This document shows, piece after piece, positions 51,801 through 61,745 of a stretch of 64,000 nt of DNA. The notes under the pieces are model-generated. The model made no database searches. It had not been told where the DNA came from and was given only the letters and a program-made list of their open reading frames with translations. Position numbers and translations under genes: made by a program. The DNA lies in contig NOKP01000017.1 of assembly GCA_002682825.1 (NCBI GenBank), positions 434,001 through 498,000 of the forward strand. The letters are read 5' to 3'. Each line of letters begins with the position of its first letter. The first letter of the stretch is position 1. The stretch comes from Neonectria sp. B-13 (taxonomy: Eukaryota; Ascomycota; Sordariomycetes; Hypocreales; Nectriaceae).

Positions 51801-53720
51801 TATAAGGTCGATGATTGGATCTGCCTCTCCTTGGCGTCTGCCTGTTACCTCATCACCTCCCTATAGTTGGTTGTAGCAGTTGAAGTTGCCTACTAGGATC
51901 ATGTCCATTCTTTCCCTATGCTATTGCAGAAGCCCGATATTGCCCTATGCAGTTGTACTATTGTTGTACATAGAGAATTCTTATTACTTCTTTCTATATA
52001 TACTAATACTACTAGAACATCCTAGTTAGGCAGTTATATTATTACTTCTATTAGGTTAGCGAATAGTATTAGTATCTATTCTACCTTTAGATCCCTATAG
52101 ATCTAGAGTATACTATAGATTAACTATTGTATCTTATATTTCTTTATTAATATTAATCTTGTCTAGTTTCCGTAGTTATTTAGTGCTATTACTACTATAC
52201 TATCTATATTTAATATATATAGTTTAACTACTATTAGTATTATATAGTCCTATAAGTCTTTATTATTTATTATACTTAATTGTACTATATCTTTCATTCC
52301 TATATTAAGCTAAAGGATTTAAAGGTTAATATATATTATTACTTTATATTTATTGTATTTAGTAGTTATAATTAAGTAATTTATATAGCTTTCTATAGAG
52401 AGTATACTTTAGCTTAATTATTTAGTATTATATATATTAATATTCTATCTTTATATATTTATTATATTATTAAGGTCTATTATAGATAAAGGCTTTATAA
52501 TTAAGCTTCTAATAGTTATAATATTAGACTAAGCCTTAATATTACTTAAAAACATTAGTATTAGCTAACTCTTTAGTAAGATAAAAGTATTTCTCTTTTA
52601 GTAGATATTATATATTACTTATCTTTATAATATAGATTATTATTAAGTTATAGGATTTCTTATTCTCTTTATTACTAAGCTAGTATATTTTAATAATTAT
52701 TACTCTATTCTTCTTTCTTAGTACTTTTACTATACCTAATAGTATATTACTAGCTAAGTCTAAAGCTATTACTCTATTTATACTATTAACTTTAACTAGA
52801 TATAGTTAGTCTCTAAAGACTTTTATACTCTTTACTACTATCTTTTCTACTGCTTTCTTAATAAGCTTTATCTCTAACTTATCTTAGTAGATTACCTTAA
52901 TATAATCTATATTTTTTATATTCCTTACTATAGCTATATACCTCTAATCATATTAGCCTTCCTTCTTTCATATCTTCTCCTCAATAGCCTATTAAATTCC
53001 TCCTACTTACACTTTACCCTTCTCCTCCTTATTGATATACAATGTATTAATAGTATAGAAGAGAGTATTAGTAAGTATAGATAGTATTATTTGTATCAAT
53101 AAGAGAGTTTGAACATTGCTTGGCTGGCTTAACAGTAGGGTATAGGCTATGTCTACATACAATGGGTGCGGGCTTGTCTGGGCGCTGTTGGCCTAAATAC
53201 TTTTGGCCATTGCATCTAGTTGTTCTTGCAACTGCTTTGTTTCTTCTGCCGTTTGTTCCCTTACCTGCCTGAGCTGTTCAATCAACTGCTCGCGCATCTG
53301 TTTCATCTCACGTGCTGTCTGTTCCTGCATGCTTCTGGTTTCTTTGGCTTTTTTCCAATCGTCAGCTGCCTCAGCCCTAACTGTCCGTATCTTCTGCTAG
53401 AGTTATCAGATCATCTCCAGCTAATTGCTAATCACCTTTGTTACTTTCTACTGGTTCTCTACTAAAGCATCCTAGAGTCTCTTCAGTATCTATTTCTACT
53501 TGCTTATAAGATAGCTTAATGTTTCCTAGAGCATCGTCTAGAGTGTTATCTGAAGTATTATCTGCATTAGCAATGAATTACTGTAGGCTGCACTATCTAC
53601 AGCCTACAATCCCTTGTCCACATTATCCCAGTCATTATCGCCTACTACTACTTGCTTTATGCTAGCATTCTTCAATGTTCTGGCCTAGCTTAAGGCTACT
53701 TGTCAAAAACTTTAGGCTTT
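51800..53720 (-). mobile_element. RIP-mutated LINE (Tad-like non-LTR retrotransposon), truncated
   Basis: Read on the minus strand. At 53400-53195 an ORF1 (gag-like) coiled coil is legible: REMKQMREQLIEQLRQVREQ, then SAQTSPHPLYVDIAYTLL and SQPSNV downstream of a stop. At 51940-51800 the ORF2 endonuclease appears as MDMILVGNFNCYNQL, a TAG, then GGDEVTGRRQGEADPIIDL. Family members have DFN-x-H and LWGGDEV here, so D-to-N, H-to-Y and W-to-stop are all G:C to A:T changes. Between these parts, 51960-53150 is so AT-rich that coding is lost. The reverse transcriptase and 3' end are missing, cut at the CHAT junction. The 5' limit near 53720 is approximate. Confidence 0.7.
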
Positions 53721-54511
53721 CGTGGTTGGTTTCATAGGTTTCGACAAGCAATGCGTCACAGTTACCGAATCCCCACCCACGACCAGGATCTCCTCAGTCA
53801 CATCCATCTCCCGGTGCCACGCTCACAGCAGCGCCAACCCGTTCTTTCGCCTAGAAGAGTGTAAAGAGAGTAAAGAGTGTCTGGGTCACGTTACTTGGAC
53901 GACTTCCTCGAGTAAATAGTCTGAGGATTCTGTCAACCGTGCACACTGACTACTCGACAATTTGTATGTATTTTTCGTGATTCTTCAATATCGCTATTTT
54001 TCATATTCATCAATAACCACATCAAAACACGTTACATTTGCTCGAAACTTCAATCAATTGTGTATCAAGGTATATTTTATCTACAAATTAATGCTTTTTA
54101 AAACGCCATAGCTGTGTCTTGTAAAAAGAAACGCTAATATGTCGTGAACAGAACCGCGCAAAAATTGTCATTCATCCACTGTCTCTATCACCAAGGCCAA
54201 AGGAATGTAGAAAAATATTGTCCAAGGCTATTGAAATGCTATCAGATATCGTATGAACACTCTTCTGTGTCGGGATTCGCGTGTCTGTTGTGTTGTGGCG
54301 GCCTCTAGTTGCAGCCAGTTCAGTATCGCAGTTGAGAAAATGTTGGCTTCGGATGTAAAACAACAAAAGTTAATTGATTGGGAAATTCTTTTAATCTGTC
54401 GATGTACAAACCAAACCATCCAAACCATGTGAAATATCCTGGCTCTCGTGCCCTGTAATTAAACGAATCGAACAAGAAGGTCCAGAACCAAAATATCAGC
54501 ACATGATCGGG
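53721..54511. other. Intergenic
   Basis: AT-rich in parts. Short frames only; 3' flank of the monooxygenase gene lies at its right end. Confidence 0.4.
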
Positions 54512-56379
54512 TTACAATAACATGTTGAACTCGGGGGTCTTGTCCTCCAGCGGCCTGTTGCTGAACAGCTGTGTGACTTTCGTCCAGAAACAGACAATAT
54601 TCAACCACTGCCCCATGAGAATGAAGAAAAGCCTCCCAGAAATGGTAGAGGTATCCAACGGCTACATAATATTGTCAGTCTTAACCCACGAATGAATTGA
54701 CAAGCTGAAAGGTCCATGTCCACTTACAACAAAATTATCGCCACCACTCTTCTTCACCCAATCGAATGACCGGGTGATCATTTTATTCTCAAAAACAGAA
54801 AGTGCCTTCCCGATTTCAGCATTAGACACGCGCTTGTCCAATTTGTCCTTGGCGGCCAGATCGACCAGGAACGGTAGGACTTCACCCGCATCTAGCATGG
54901 CCATGTTGCCACCCATGCCCCTATGTTATAATTAGCGTTTCTGAACTTCCCGGAAATCGTAATCATGACGGATGGGGTTTATCAAGATACCACCCGTAAT
55001 GCATCAAAGGCGTTGGATTGCTTACCTTGGAGGAAGCATAGCGTGCATTGCATCGCCTATAACCCAGACTCGAGGGTGGCCCAACTCCGGTTTGTCTTTA
55101 TTCTGAACCTTCTTGCGCCATTCCTTGGGTGGCTTTTTTGCGGTTCTAGGTCTGTAAATGTGGAGGGGAGCGCCTCTCATGACTTCAACCATCTCCTGGC
55201 TGTTTCAACTCAATTAGACGGCAAATCCACAAAGAAAATCTTCGTTAGGCGGATATAAAGGGGAGAAGCATACAACATAGGGGACCAGCTTTCTATACTC
55301 TTTGCCATAAAGTCATATTGGGCATCGAGGCTCTGCTTGTCGAGGTCCTCTGGTAGCAAGTGGCGCTCAACATTTAAGCTGATCATGCACGAGGAGAGGC
55401 CTTCATCGTATGACTTTTGACCGCTCGGTTTGGCTGCTGCGGAGCTACCGTCTTGTTCATCCTTCTTTGGGAGGTACACTTTGTAAATGCAGCTCTTCGT
55501 TAGCTTCAAGCCCTTTGTTCACACTCAACGCCCAGGCAGGGTTTTGAAAGGTGGCCACGTCGACAGTGCTCCAATTCTTGCCCGGATGACGATGCAAGAG
55601 AAAAGGGTGAGTCCCTCACGTACCTCCGAAAAAGAAAGACTTCTTGTCAGCCCAGGTCATGACCGGCCCGCCAACAAGCTCCTTGGACATCTTGAGAAAC
55701 CTTGATGTTGGGAGATCGCACTTGGCCGTTATGGCAACGTGTCTAGGGATGTAGTCGATGGAGTTCAGCCCAATCTGCTTATTGACCTAGCAGCCTAATG
55801 TCAGCGCGGTTCATGGATACGGGTGTGGCATGAAGGGTCTATGCAAGTGTTATTTTCCGTTCACACCTTTGTGTAGCTGCCATCGGCGCCGATGAGAAGA
55901 TCACAGTCGTCGTGGCTACCATCTGCTAGCCAGACTCTGATCCTCTCATTGTCCATGCCAGGATTTAGTACTTCGTAACGATCGAACGCAAGATTGTACT
56001 TGAGTTTACCAGCATCAAACACGGGATCAGCCATCAAGTCTCGCAAGAGGCCACGGTTGATGGGCGCGTTTTTGCCGTAGGCAGGGAACTTGCTGAGGTC
56101 GATCAAGACGCTGCCGTCTTTGTGGAAAACGCGTGGAGCCTCAGCCTTGGCCTCGCTGGCAGGGCCAAACTTCTTGACGATGGCCATAAGATGCTCCTGA
56201 GTGAGGCATGTTCTCATTCCTTGTAGCGCTGGAGCCGTAAGGCGAATTTGCAGTCCTTCGCGTGTCGAGTGAGGCTCTGAGCGCTCGTAGACCTGGACAT
56301 CAATGTCATTACGGATGAGACCAAGGGCTAGCAAGCTGCCCGTCAGGCCACCGCCGATAATGATGATTTTGAAAGGCAT
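54512..56379 (-). CDS. FAD-dependent class A monooxygenase (6 exons)
   Basis: Exons 56379-55867, 55786-55620, 55492-55274, 55199-55026, 54920-54728 and 54661-54512 close in phase to 471 residues. The N-terminal IIGGGLTGSLLALGLIRNDIDVQVYER is the Rossmann G-x-G-x-x-G FAD motif. LLIGADGSYTKV is the D-G motif, and VWVIGDAMHAMLPPRGMGGNMAM is the G-D motif that contacts FAD ribose. The last exon encodes a hydrophobic stretch (SGRLFFILMGQWLNIVCFW), perhaps a membrane anchor as in fungal meroterpenoid and polyketide epoxidases. These enzymes hydroxylate or epoxidise with NAD(P)H and O2. Intron 2 needs donor GTGAGG and acceptor GAAGAG, less typical than the rest. The neighbouring scytalone-dehydratase-like and MFS genes suggest secondary metabolism. 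Confidence 0.88.
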
Positions 56380-57231
56380 GATGAGTTGCGCGTAAGCTTG
56401 TGCTTTGACTACTTCCACAACAAACTGAGCATGTCAAGGTCGGTATTTATCTCCTGAAGGAAATACCGAGGCCCCCTACTTCCCCGCGTTTAAGTTGATA
56501 CACCAGGGCATATTTCTCTTGTAATCTGGGGTCGGAAGGACCCGAACGATGGCATCTCTCGGGCCATCCGATGGAGGTGGTCATTATGAGAACCAAGTTG
56601 CATACCCCTGGCACCGGAAAACCCGAGGTGATGTTGCTGTCGCGTCTCAAAGTATCACGGTTACGTCGGATTTCTGGCGCTGAAGTAGTATCTCAACTAA
56701 GTGATCATGTGTCGTTACAAAAGGACAATGTTTCTAGGCGAAATCCATTTGGTTGGCTCCACTAGAATTAAACTTCGAGCTGGTTTTCACATAAATACCG
56801 TACTACCTCGTTTCCAGTATAGCTTCGTGTGGAACCAGGTTAGACTCGGAGGTTGACAGAATGACTAAGCGGCCTTTCGCGACGACGGGGTCTCGTCAAC
56901 CTTGTCAGAGGCGTTCTACTTGTTCAACCCAGTACGTGACGCGTTACCCGGTGGCTTGCATCAGAGATCGTCATTCGCGGGTCTGGTGGGGGAAATTGCA
57001 GCTTGGTTAGCGGAGACTTCTTATTAGTCAAGCACCTGGTGCAGTGGTTCTCCCGTTGTGCGTCCTACGCAGTAGAATGTCACTATCTCGTTTAGCTACT
57101 TCGCAGAACAGACAGGGGAGCAGCATATCCAGAAATATCTCAGAAGCGGACTTCATTATGATCAACTGAATTCTAAAAATGAATGGCAAGAAAATGCCAA
57201 CCAGCCGGTTCCACGCTCCACAGTCTACAGT
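56380..57231. promoter_or_regulatory. Promoter region of the monooxygenase gene
   Basis: 850 bp between the SDH-like stop and the monooxygenase start. No gene seen. Confidence 0.35.
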
Positions 57232-57899
57232 CTACAGACTCTTCGGCGCAATGCCAGACAATTTCCATGTTCCATCCACCTTGGCATAGCTAACCGTGAC
57301 GACAACCCATCGATGAGACTCATTGGCAACTTCCTTGGATTGTTCGCTGGCCAGAATTCTCCGTTCGGACCGCACCTGGTGCCGACCTGTGACGTTTAGG
57401 TTCTCATCAACCAACCACTTGGACGCCCCAATGAGATGGTGAGTCCGCAGTAAGGGGTCGCCGAACATGACGTTGCTGGCTTTGGCAACAAAGTCATCTG
57501 CTGACACGGCCTCGTCAATTGGTCCTCCCAGATCAGTGTAGTCAGTCTAGAAAGGACATGAGTTAGCATCGGCCCGTTGTTCGAGGCTTTGGAATGTTGG
57601 ACTTGCCCGCAGAGTCGGTGCCACGAGTGCTCTCAGTAATTCCCAGTCCTATGGCCAGAGTAAGCAGACTATTAATTGAAATCCATGTTTCAGGGACCCT
57701 TTGCCAGCAAGAACAAGATGATAAACAACATGGCAAGGAGCTGACCTTGGTGTCTAGACTATGGAAGTAGTCGCAAGCCAGGTTCGACAGCGCCAAATAG
57801 TCTGTAGTTGGGTTAACAAAACTTGGGTTAGCCAAGACATGTCTCTCGTAGTGGGAGCAAGGCATGCCCACCAGCAAATTCCAAGTTTGCGGGCTCCAT
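57232..57899 (-). CDS. Scytalone dehydratase-like protein (4 exons, one GC-AG intron)
   Basis: Exons 57899-57872, 57801-57746, 57648-57607 and 57546-57232 close in phase to 146 residues. The rebuilt start MEPANLEFADYLALSNLACD, then DWELLRALVAPTLRTDYTDLGG, RTHHLIGASKW, GRHQVRSERRIL and the closing GTWKLSGIAPKSL follow the cone-shaped scytalone dehydratase fold (NTF2-like, about 170 residues). The family dehydrates scytalone or vermelone in DHN-melanin synthesis. The active-site pair of histidines is partly conserved (the THHLIG and GRHQ positions), so a related cyclase/dehydratase of another polyketide is also possible. The third intron starts GCAAGT, a GC-AG type. It is divergent from the MFS gene across 721 bp. 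Confidence 0.85.
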
Positions 57900-58620
57900 T
57901 TTGAAGTTTCGGAGTGTTTTTAATAATTGTGGTTTGCGGACGAGAGAGACGAGGGCGGATGCTCACGGGCTGGTTTTGTAGCAACTAGCATTTGAGAGCC
58001 ATGCATTTTATGAAGGAGGGTACTCGAGGCCACTTTGAGCCGAATAGCGCGAGAACCCTCGTGCAGGTGGTTTCAATTATTCAGCATCGGGATCAAGTTT
58101 CGGAAGAGACCCGAGTTACTCGTTAGGTCTGGGGTTGTCCGCACTGGAGCTTCGGAATTGCCGAGACGGCTTACGAATAGGAATCAGGATGGGCGCAGCC
58201 GGGAGGAAGCTCCATCTTAGTCAATGCTACCTACGTGTTGGAGCTTGGCGCTTTTGCTAGGCATTTGAATCTATGATGCTGGCTCGATTAGACCTTGGGC
58301 TGGCTGTTCTTATTCCTGCTATTTTACCCCTCGCTACCCCATGTCTGCTGTCTGGGGTTCATCCGACACCCTTCCGGACCTGTGACTATAAGACCAACCA
58401 AATTCCTTTATCTGCTCATTTTGACCCTGTAGATATCAACCCGTGCACTGGCCGTTCAACAGCCTGCTTCTTCGATAAATCTCTACAACTTGTCAACGTC
58501 CATTTCAGCATAAATACCTCCAGGCCTTGTTTCATTGTTCCCCGAAAATTTTGAAAGCATCGTGCTAGTCGGTATCCATCTATCGAACAAGCAAGCCAAG
58601 CAGTGGCTTGCCAGTACGCG
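57900..58620. promoter_or_regulatory. Bidirectional promoter region, SDH-like / MFS exporter
   Basis: 721 bp between divergent starts. Contains only short frames with no recognisable domain. Shared control of the two genes is plausible. Confidence 0.4.
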
Positions 58621-60387
58621 ATGCCTCTTCTCCTCTCATCTAACACCCATGTTGGCCCGGAAAACCCCATGGTCAGTCAATCATGATTCATATCTGCATC
58701 TCCAAACTTGTCTTTCCCATGTGCCTTCGGCCAAGCCCGGGCGCGACAGCTCCTCTTCTTGATGTTCTATCAACGTCACTCAACTTCCCAAGTTCGCATT
58801 TAGGTGCTGACCTTTTCTTGTTAGACATGGCCGCTCTGGTGGCGGCTGACAATGCTGGGGTCTCTCTGTTTCTTTGTCATGATGGGCCAGTTCCTCAGCG
58901 CTTCCATCCCTCCGATGATTGTTCCCATCATGAAAGATCTGCATGTCGACAGTAGCAAGGCGTCTCAGCTGGCCAGCTGGGCCACACTTGCTGTTGGCCT
59001 TGGGGTAAGTTGGCTCCTGGACACTATTTATCTTCGCAGGTTCCCGTCGACGCTGACTTTCAGATCCATGTCATAGAACATCTGGGCGGTTCCCACAGTC
59101 GCCTACATCGGCAGCCGATATACCATCTTAATCGGTCTCGCCATCTTCACTGTATGCTTCTTCTGGCAGGGCGCCGCTCAATCATACAACTCGCTTCTCG
59201 CTGCACGAGTTGTCGGTGGTCTGGGCGGCGGCGTCGTCGAAGCTCTTGGCCCCGTTATGGTGGTGCTGCTGTTTCCCCGCGAGTTCATATCTCGGGCTAT
59301 GAGCGTCTACACATGGGCCTTGGGGGCGGGCACTGTTTTTGGGCCTCTTATTGCTGGCTACATGATCGATAATCTGGGCAGCTGGCGGTATCCCAACTAT
59401 CTCTTTGGTGGCATCTCGGCCCTCAACCTCATCGTCACCGTTCTCATGTTCCCAGAGCCCATCATGAATATCCGAGTTCCCGGTGACCCAGAACTTTCGG
59501 CGACTCCCGAAGGCGGTAGCTCAGCCCTGGAAGTGGTGGACGATACCAACACTAAAGCTGCTTCTGAGGAGGATGGAAGAGCGGAACAACACGAGATGCA
59601 GCCTTCTTTGGTGGTCAGGGAAGGCCCGGATGCGCCTGCTTCTCTCTGGCGCCGCCGGTCTTTCTTTTGGTCCGTGAAGCATCATCGCGCTGTTTCGAGC
59701 TACCTGTTCCTCCTAGTAGAACCCTTTACAGTGCTTGCTGTCCCAGCCGTCATCGTCACCGTCCTACTCTTCGGCGTCACAATCGCCATCACCATTGGCG
59801 TCTCCGTCCTCGTCTCCGTCACCTACGCCCAGCCGCCGTTTTTGTGGTCGGCGGGCGACGTCGGCCTCTTTAATATTTCTGTTCTCCTCGGCTTGTTAGC
59901 CGGAATACCCGTTGGCGGCTTCATGGCGGATTGGCTTGCAGCCAGAGACTTGAAGCGCAAAGGCTACTTCAGACCTGAGGCAATTCTGCCCATTCTGTTG
60001 CCTTTCTCTATCACAACGCCGGTCGCTACCGCCCTCATCGGCGTCGGTCTTCAGCGTGGGTGGCACTGGGCCATCATTGGATTTCTCTGGGCCGTCATCA
60101 ACGCCAACTTGACTGGTGGGAGCAACGTCATGATCTCCTATTCAACTGAGAGTTATCCGAGGAAAGCTATTGAGATTGGTGTCGTTGTCAACATCGTTAA
60201 GAACGCCATTGGCTTTGGTGTCTCTTACAGTACAGTGGACTGGTGGTACAAGGATGAGTACTTGATGTTTGTAACCCTCGCGATTGTTCTCTTTGCCATC
60301 TTCTTGGGCGGTGTAGCGCTGTGGGTTTGGGGTTCGAAGATCACTACTAAGACCAAGGTGTGGCTCCGGGGCTTTGACGCTGAGTAA
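58621..60387 (+). CDS. MFS transporter, drug/metabolite exporter type (3 exons)
   Basis: Exons 58621-58671, 58825-59004 and 59077-60387 join in phase to 513 residues. The first junction rebuilds GPENPMTWPLWWR, the D-P-E-N-P-x-x-W-P segment before helix 1 of fungal DHA1-type MFS proteins. MIVPIMKDLHVDSSKASQLA, SRYTILIGLAIFTVCFFWQG, ARVVGGLGGGVVEALGPVMV and GAGTVFGPLIAGYMIDNLGSWR (the antiporter C-type motif) follow. A long central acidic loop (residues near 230-260) separates the two six-helix halves; the second half has GLLAGIPVGGFMADWLAARDLKR. Likely plasma-membrane export of a small metabolite, in keeping with the adjacent tailoring enzymes. Confidence 0.9.
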
Positions 60388-61290
60388 CGAGTCAAGTGTC
60401 CGTAAGCTGTTACTAGTTAGTTAGTGGGGACAGGAAGACAGCAATATGTAGTAGAACCTGTGGTTTCTTTGAGTCACTGTTGCCTTAGGCTTCGATTCTA
60501 GGCCCATCATACTGTTGCTCTTGTCGGTTTTCTTTTAAAAAAGATTTTTACCGGTTATCTTTGGTCCTCCATCCGGACGTGTGCTACTATTTATTTATCT
60601 GTCCGCTCCATCAAGGTCGAACGAGTTGCTGGCATAATGTGAAGAAAAAACACAGTTTTCTTCACAAATTAAGCATCTCAAACATCTAATGCTACCACGC
60701 TTGCCAAACTTTCAGCTTTTTTAGCTTCTTTAAGATGGAAGAATATGTGCTACAAGGCCACCGACATCTTCAGGAAGCAGCTAGTATAACGGTGCTAAGA
60801 GCAACCTTGCGCTCCGGGCCTGAAACCTGTCCATTGGTGTCGCTTGTTGTCGTCGTTGCATTGATGAAACGTTCCCTAGGATAGATGACAAACTACATAG
60901 TATATAGAGGTAAATTCTTGGATTGATGATACTTTGAATCGTAACCTTAAACATTCTCCTCGGACTGGAAGGTGGCTATTTCTTTTGAAGAGGCCCTGGA
61001 AATATGAAGCAGTCTTTCATAATATTCTCAACATGGCTCCTGAAGATCACTCGATCTCAGTCACGGATTTCGACCTGCTTGGAATGATAGCATCACCTAC
61101 ATTGGGCACAAGGAGAGGGTTGACAAAGGTACACCGATTGCCTGATCCAGGATGCATGCTGCATCGATCACAGACTTGGTACAAGCCTCCAAGGCAGGTT
61201 GCACAAAACACAATAATGCTTGAAAAGAATTTGATATCCTATGTCAATCTTCAACCTTGCTCTACGAGTATCTCATCCACCGATAGTCTA
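60388..61290. other. Intergenic
   Basis: 3' flank of the MFS gene. A 130-residue frame at 60934-61326 has no recognisable content and is not called. Confidence 0.4.
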
Positions 61291-61700
61291 TTATCTTCCA
61301 TACTCTTGCTGATGATACCCCTGTGAGCCTGCCATCTCATACGGATGCATATGAGGCGACGAGGCAAGCTCTGCATGCCGGCCATGGAGAGCCGGCGTAC
61401 TAGACAGCTCACCCGGCGTGTTCCTCGCGTATGTCGGGGGTGGAGACGAGCCCCATGAGTTGGTGCTGCTATGCCGTTGTTCCTGCGTCCATGCCGTCAC
61501 TCCAACGCCATCGGCTTCATAGTGATTACGGGGAATGTGCCCGTAGCCTACGGGAGGGGTATGCACTGGCGGCACAGGCACTCGGGGCTTTGGGCTCTGC
61601 GTCTCGGCAACGGGAGGTGGGAAGTGGTAAGTGTCGTTGTGTCTAGCAGCTACCACAGGGGGCGGGCCATATGTGTTGCGGTTTCGACGGCGGCACCACC
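61291..61700 (-). pseudogene. Orphan C-terminal tail of a Pro-rich single-pass membrane protein
   Basis: Minus-strand frame to a stop at 61291: WWCRRRNRNTYGPPPVVAARH, then Pro/His/Ser-rich sequence (HFPPPVAETQSPKPRVPVPP, SSPPPTYARNTPGELSS, HPYEMAGSQGYHQQEYGR). The basic cluster with Cys followed by a Pro-rich tail is typical of the cytoplasmic side of fungal cell-wall sensors and WSC/Mid2-like proteins. Upstream there is an in-frame stop (TGA at about 61703) and then the telomere-type repeat and AT-rich desert. No exon with a membrane segment precedes it, so the gene is cut off here. Confidence 0.45.
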
Positions 61701-61721
61701 ATATTCATACTAAGAAAACCA

Positions 61722-61745
61722 GGTTAGGGTTAGGGAAAATTAGGG
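61722..61745 (+). repeat. Interstitial telomere-type repeat
   Basis: GGTTAGGGTTAGGG followed by AAAATTAGGG: two exact TTAGGG units (61724-61735) and a third after a short gap. TTAGGG is the telomere repeat of most filamentous ascomycetes. It sits exactly between the truncated gene and the AT-rich block. Two units can arise by chance, so the reading is tentative. Confidence 0.5.

Noticed and set aside
53203..53465. Cys/Ser-rich plus-strand frames suggesting a small secreted protein
   Set aside because: The opposite strand reads as the Gln/Glu coiled coil of a LINE ORF1; the Cys-rich reading is its complement.
60934..61326. 130-residue plus-strand frame
   Set aside because: No domain, no Kozak context and partial overlap with the Pro-rich tail on the other strand.
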